Shown piece by piece: positions 59,324 to 64,000 of a stretch of DNA of 64,000 nt; the stretch's first letter is position 1; every line of letters begins with the position of its first letter. Under the pieces are notes generated by a model. It worked only from the letters and a program-made list of their open reading frames with translations. It did not search any database and was not told the origin of the DNA. The position numbers were made by a program, and so were the translations under genes. The stretch comes from Colwellia maritima (GTDB lineage: Bacteria > Pseudomonadota > Gammaproteobacteria > Enterobacterales > Alteromonadaceae), in assembly GCF_022669015.1 (NCBI RefSeq), contig NZ_JAKKSL010000003.1, forward strand, positions 62,001-126,000. Direction: 5' to 3'.

Positions 59324-60762
59324 GTGAACATAAACTTAAAATTACAACTAGTTACTATAATCCCATTATTATTGGCACTCTCAGCAGTATTATTTGTTAC
59401 ACAATTACAATATCAATCGCTTTCTCGACAAACTGTAGATGAATACCGTCACAGCGTTATCAAACACCGTAAAGAGGAATTACGTAATTATGTCTCACTT
59501 GCTGAAGGGGCAACTGAATATATTTATCAAAATAAAAACTTAAACGAACAACAAGCACAAACATTAGTTAAAGAAATCTTATCAAATATGCGCTTTGGTA
59601 AGGATGGCTATTTTTATGCCTATGACTTTGACGGTACCGCCTTAGTTTTACCTGAACAACAATCGCGCATTGGCAAAAATTGGCTCGATCTGGAAGACAG
59701 AAACGGTGTAAAACTCATTCGAGATTTAATTACTGCAGCAAAAGTCGGTGGCGGATATCTTAACTATGTTTTCTACCAACCTTCTAAAGGGGATGGGGTT
59801 GGTAAAAAAATCGGTTTTTCACGGGCATTAGATGATTGGCAATGGATGATAGGCACGGGTGTCTATATAGATGATATTGATCATGAAATAGCACAGCTAA
59901 ATGCTTCAATTAGAAAGCATATTCGTAATACTTCAATACTGACACTTTTTATAGGATTAGTTGCAGTTACTGCGATTTTCTTTTCGGGACAATTTATTCG
60001 TTTTAGTGAGAAAAAAATGGCAAACCGAAAATTACGCGAATTAAATGAGCGTATTTTTCAAACCCAAGAAGAAGAATGTAAACGCGTATCAAGAGAATTA
60101 CACGATGGTATAAGCCAAACTATTGCCGCCACAAAGTTTGCATTAGAAACGGCACAATTAAAACAACAAAACAATATTGATGCTAGCCAAGATATGAACC
60201 GAAGTATGGAACTTATTTGTAAAATAATGGGGGATATCCGCGCTATTTCACATCAACTTCATCCAGGATTACTTGAAGATTATGGTTTAGGTGCGGCAAT
60301 TGAAGAACTCGGCAGGGATTTTTCGCTACGTACCAACATTGAGGTAAATGTAGAACGATTATCTATTCGCAATGTATTATCAACAGAAGTCAAGGCAGCA
60401 TTATATCGCATTGCCCAAGAATCATTAACTAATATTGAACGTCATGCCAATGCATCAAAAGTAACGATCAAATTAAAATTAATACCTGGTGGTTAGAATT
60501 AGAAATTACAGATAATGGTAAAGGTTTTAATTATCAAGATTACGACCTAATACCTAATAAAACGAATGATAAGCAAACCAAAGCCCATCAAGGCATTGGT
60601 TTACGTAATATGAAAGAAAGACTAAATTTTTATCAAGGTGATCTAATTGTTCATTCTGAAGAAAACGGCACTACAGTAATCGCTAGAATACCGCAAACAC
60701 AGCTACGTTATATTGCTAATAATGCCAGTGAAAATCCAATAAAAGGTGAAGAACATGATTAA
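59324..60762 (+). CDS. Cache-domain sensor kinase of the NarL-partner (HisKA_3) type (one apparent frameshift)
   Basis: About 479 residues. Helix 1 (about 8-27); a periplasmic single-Cache domain (30-195) with MRFGKDGYFYAYDFDGTAL, WLDLEDRNGVKLIRDLI, and WQWMIGTGVYIDDID; helix 2 (about 203-223); HisKA_3 with SRELHDGISQTIAATKFAL; then ATPase ESLTNIERHANAS, and, after a lost A near 60480, ITDNGKGFN and GIGLRNMKERL. GTG start with GGGGC upstream. Its stop overlaps the regulator start by 8 bases. Its Cache domain resembles that of the neighbouring chemoreceptor. Confidence 0.9.
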
Positions 60763-61375
60763 GGTATTACTCGTTGACGATCATCCTCTTTTTCGTGAAG
60801 GGCTAAAGCATAGATTAAGTCTTGATAAAGACATTACCGTTACTGGCGAAGCAGAAAATGGCAAAAAAGCGCTAGAGATCATTAAAAACAACACCTTTGA
60901 TATTATTTTAATGGACATCAACATGCCTGAAATGGATGGTATGTATGTGCTTGAACTAATTAAAGAACAAGATCTTGATTGTAAAGTACTTATGTTAAGT
61001 ATGCATGACAACAAAGAGTATATATTGGGCGCTATGCGCTATGGTGCAGATGGTTATATTTTAAAGGATGTACCGGGTAATGAATTAATAGATGCGATTA
61101 AAATAGTTATTTCAGGAAAGCATTACTTTAGTACCGAGGTCACAGAAATTTTAACAAAAGAACTTGCGGGTGAACAACGTGGTATTGTCACTAGACGAGA
61201 ACAATTGGTGTTACGACTTATTTCTCGTGGTCTTAATAATAAACGTATTGCTCAAGAGCTCAATGTTAGCGTACGTACTGTCGAAACGCATAAACGTAAT
61301 ATAAAGCAAAAACTAGGGATAGATTCAACTTTAGGTTTAATGCGCTATGCTATTGACTATGGGTTAGATAGATAA
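60755..61375 (+). CDS. LuxR/NarL-family response regulator
   Basis: 206 residues from ATG 60755, with AAAAGGTGAAG upstream and an 8-base overlap with the kinase. Receiver domain: LLVDDHPLFREGL, IILMDINMPEMDG (phospho-Asp), MLSMHDN, YILKDV. C-terminal LuxR helix-turn-helix: TRREQLVLRLISRGLNNKRIAQELNVSVRTVETH. Cognate regulator of the Cache kinase. Targets unknown; the adjacent D-lactate dehydrogenase is the obvious candidate. Confidence 0.94.
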   Translation: MIKVLLVDDHPLFREGLKHRLSLDKDITVTGEAENGKKALEIIKNNTFDIILMDINMPEMDGMYVLELIKEQDLDCKVLMLSMHDNKEYILGAMRYGADGYILKDVPGNELIDAIKIVISGKHYFSTEVTEILTKELAGEQRGIVTRREQLVLRLISRGLNNKRIAQELNVSVRTVETHKRNIKQKLGIDSTLGLMRYAIDYGLDR

Positions 61376-61382
61376 CAAAAAT

Positions 61383-61405
61383 GGGAGAGACGTCACATCT
61401 CTCCC
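61383..61405. terminator. Terminator between response regulator and chemoreceptor genes
   Basis: Perfect 8-base inverted repeat GGGAGAGA-N7-TCTCTCCC between convergent genes, 7 bases after the regulator stop. Confidence 0.75.
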
Positions 61406-61456
61406 TGCAAATCTCCATTGTAAGAAAATTGAAGGACATTCATACTTTTCTTAGTC

Positions 61457-63129
61457 TTAAACAATAAACTTATCAGACACCTTATTTAACTCATGAGATA
61501 AGCATTCGAGCTCTTCAAATTTTTCACGAGAAAGAGAAGATCCAACACCAATATTTTCTGCAAGATCAGCAATACCACTGATGCTCTGTGCTATTTGACT
61601 AGCAACCGTGGATTGTTCCGTAGCTGCAGTAGAAACTTGTATATTCATCTCTGTTAATTGCTTTATTGAATCAGAGGTTGAATCAATAAGCTCACGAATG
61701 GTTGACATAGCCTCAGAAACGGCAGATCTTTTACTGGCTGATTCCCCCATATCAGCAATAGTACGCTGAGAGCTAGCCTTTAAATTATCTAAAATATCGG
61801 AAATTTCAACGGTACTTTGTTGAGATCTTTGCGCTAACGTACGCACTTCATCAGCAACGACGGCAAAACCTCGACCTTGTTCACCGGACGAGCTGCTTCT
61901 ATTGCCGCATTTAATGCTAACAAATTTGTTTGCTCAGAAATACTTTGAATAACACCAAGCACAGAACTAATTGATTCAACGTTACCACCTAATTCTTGTA
62001 CAGATTGCTCCACATGTTCGAGTAATTCATTAAGCTCATCCATACGTTGGTTTGAAGAATTCACTTGCAATAACACATCCTGCATTTCTTTTTCAGCATT
62101 TTCAGCAGATGAACGAGTCACTTCAGCAATGTTAGCTATTTCTGCCGATGTTGATGCCATTTCTTCAACAGCGGTTGCCACTTGTGTTGTTTCGTGCTTT
62201 TGTTGATCAGATGAATCTTCAAGTTTGCGTTGTCGCTCCGTTGACTGCACAGCCATTTCAGATAAGTTTTCACTCGTTTGTTTAATATTGCGAACATCAT
62301 TACCTAAGGAGTTTAAAAAATGATTAAAATCATTAGCGATATCGTTAAGTATATCAATAGGGCTATTAATAATCGTTTGTGTTAAATCACCTTCTCCTCT
62401 TGCTAACGCTTCTACTGATGCTGACAAATTCTTCAAACCATTATAAATACGCCTAATGGCAAAAGTTACAATAAAAGCCACAATAATTGCAACAATGATC
62501 GTGGTTAACAAACTATGAGTTAGATTAGTATTTTGTGAACTGGCGATCGATTCGTCAATACTCGCCATGGCTTTGTCCATGGAATCGATATAAAACCCCG
62601 TACCTAACATTAAATTCCATTTACTGATATAAATAGCATAACTATATTTAGGCGAAGCTTTGCTTTCTTTGGGCTTAGGAAACCAATAAGTATAAAAACC
62701 ACCCCCTTGTTTACCTATATCCACTAAATCACGAATGATAAACTGACCTTGTTTATCTTGAAGATCCCAATAATTATCACCAATCCCTGAAGAAGTATTC
62801 CCCATAAGGACTCTTTCTCCATCTTCTTTATAACCAAATATATAGCCAGTTCCTTCGCCAAACTTTATGTTAGACAATAAGGCTAATGCTTCATCATATC
62901 CCTCTGTCCCAGGTTTATCGACTAGTGGTTGAATAAGTGACTCAACTGAATCAATAATAGATTTCAAACGAGACTTTTCAACCATTAAAATTGTATCTTC
63001 CGTTAATTTACTTACATCGCTACCAAAGCCATCCAGTGAATTTAATTGTAAAAAAACGCCTAATAGGGCGACAATAACAAAAGGAATAAATGCTAGGGAA
63101 TATATTTGAACTCTGAGTGATTTAAACAT
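61457..63129 (-). CDS. Cache-domain methyl-accepting chemotaxis protein (one apparent frameshift)
   Basis: About 558 residues from ATG 63129. Helix 1 (about 9-28), single-Cache sensor (about 35-195) with IKFGEGTGYIFGYKEDGERVL, YWDLQDKQGQFIIRDLV and WNLMLGTGFYIDSMD, helix 2 (about 207-230), HAMP, and the signalling domain with the tip [17 protein letters not shown]; at 61884-61887 CCGG replaces the GCTGG expected for Ala-Gly-Glu-Gln, and the frame resumes [19 protein letters not shown]. Convergent with the kinase/regulator pair that has a related sensor domain. Likely ligand: a small carboxylate. Confidence 0.92.
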
Positions 63130-63432
63130 AATTAACACCCTAAAAAATTACATGTGATAATTAATAACATAGTACATTCTAGTAACTAAGTAAAAGCAGA
63201 GCATTAACATAAAATTGATTTACATTAAGGCTCTGTTTAATAGTGCTCTTGCGCATGAAAATAGATAGTTATTTACTATAAACCGTGACTGTAGCCAAAG
63301 TGTCGCCCTCATCTAACGTACAGGGTATTAATAAGGCTAATTTTTCATTGCTTTATTTTCAATAATTGATAATCAGTTATAAAATATATTTTGCTGATAA
63401 CTGTAGATAATTTGAGCTTTTATCCACTTCAT
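63130..63432. other. Intergenic region between chemoreceptor and porin genes
   Basis: About 300 bases upstream of the chemoreceptor and downstream of the porin, both on the minus strand. It should hold the chemoreceptor promoter. I found no sigma-28 match, no strong hairpin and no gene. Confidence 0.45.
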
Positions 63433-64000
63433 TCATTTCAAATTTTCCACTTCAATACCAAAAGAAAGTTGTTTGGTTATATCTTTAAAAAGATTTACCG
63501 CTACATGATTATGCTTAGCATCTGCAAGGTCAGCATCAGTACTACCGTAATATACTGTTGAACGCATATCGTCAGTCCAAAAATGACGGTAGGCCACCAT
63601 AAATGAGGTTGCTTCCTCTACCTCTTCACCAACTAAATCCCTAGCAACAAGCACACTAACGTAACGCCCCGTATTGCCACCATGCACTTGGAAACGAAAA
63701 TCATCCTTGGCAAAGGTTTTAATACGACCGGCAACGCCATAACCAATGGCCGACTCAGTATCACCACCGAGGGTGTTTATTTGTCGTGCTACACCAAAGC
63801 AACTGAAACATTGCCCCAATCACCTTTAAAAGTATATTTTGCAATAAAGTCGGGGATTGAATCTTGACTGCTTTCACCTAAATCAGAATACGGATTTTCT
63901 AAAGATATTTGCAAACCACCATTGGTATAACGAATTTGACCTTGTCTAATAAATGAAGAGGCAACTAGGGGCCCACCAAAGTCAGCAGCTTCAGCTAAGG
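63433..64000 (-). CDS. DcaP-like trimeric outer-membrane porin (N-terminal part beyond window end; one apparent frameshift)
   Basis: The visible part reads, from the right edge, LAEAADFGGPLVASSFIRQGQ, IRYTNGGLQISLENP, DSIPDFIAKYTFKGDWGNVSVA, then after a break at 63794-63800 (coding strand GCTTTGG where GCTGG fits) GVARQINTLGGDTESAIGYG and the rest of the barrel to HVAVNLFKDITKQLSFGIEVE. The pattern of a coiled N-terminus (off window) and SLENP is that of DcaP-family porins, which pass dicarboxylates and other anions in Acinetobacter. Next to carboxylate-sensing genes, an uptake role for organic acids is reasonable. Confidence 0.72.

Noticed and set aside
3922..63819. More than twenty broken genes read as true pseudogenes and genome decay
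   Set aside because: Breaks affect core genes (aceA, glcB, pgk, phoB, tmcA), are single or double bases, and fall at GCTGG-expected sites or in homopolymers. The rest of each protein is well conserved. Sequencing error is far more likely.

Overview
The window comes from an AT-rich marine gammaproteobacterium of the Alteromonadales, most like Colwellia or Thalassotalea. This placement rests on protein resemblance and gene order (flgAMN beside cheV and flgTOP, malate synthase G next to isocitrate lyase, TmcA, EttA, a DcaP-like porin); no 16S gene is present. It looks chromosomal. There is no prophage, plasmid backbone, IS element or CRISPR array.

Layout. 1-5.1 kb: edge of a flagellar locus (cheV; flgA-flgM-flgN with a sigma-28 promoter before flgM; flgP, flgO and flgT for outer-membrane and H-ring parts). 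5.2-5.6 kb: tRNA-Arg(CCT) followed by a scar holding a second copy of a tRNA 3' end. 5.7-14 kb: a periplasmic binding protein, a histidine kinase and a TonB receptor, then two half-size citrate-synthase-fold proteins convergent with a TPP-dependent acetolactate-synthase-like enzyme. 14-16.5 kb: a REC-REC-PAS-GGDEF-EAL protein. 16.7-23.2 kb: the glyoxylate shunt (aceA, glcB) around a LysR regulator and an LrgA/LrgB pair. 24.2-25.9 kb: ppiC and lysA. 26-32 kb: a split YgaP module (rhodanese and membrane protein), a persulfide-type ArsR regulator and an RND efflux pair. 32-36.9 kb: a CZB chemoreceptor, a solute-binding protein, ettA, PilZ and a GcvR-like protein. 36.9-39.9 kb: phoR, phoB and a porin with two good Pho boxes. 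40-49 kb: a histidine kinase, rdgC, pgk, class I and class II aldolases, two DUF481 outer-membrane proteins. 49.3-51.8 kb: an ABC exporter divergent from two tiny overlapping genes with a Fur box between. 51.9-56.1 kb: tmcA, a PA3496-type protein, a pdxH-like oxidase, an M48 protease. 56.4-64 kb: Dld-II-type D-lactate dehydrogenase, a Cache-domain kinase/regulator pair, a Cache-domain chemoreceptor and a DcaP-like porin.

The most striking property is a pattern in the sequence itself. About two dozen genes carry apparent frameshifts, and about 18 breaks fall exactly where the family sequence calls for the 5-mer GCTGG (CCAGC on the other strand). The site is replaced by a small set of recurring wrong strings. 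Intact GCTGG/CCAGC is almost absent (two copies found by eye), while GCCGG/CCGGC is over-abundant at Ala-Gly, Pro-Ala and Trp codons. I infer motif-specific base-calling error, most simply from a modified base such as N6-methyladenine in CCAGC. The broken genes are therefore annotated as real genes with probable sequencing indels, not as pseudogenes.
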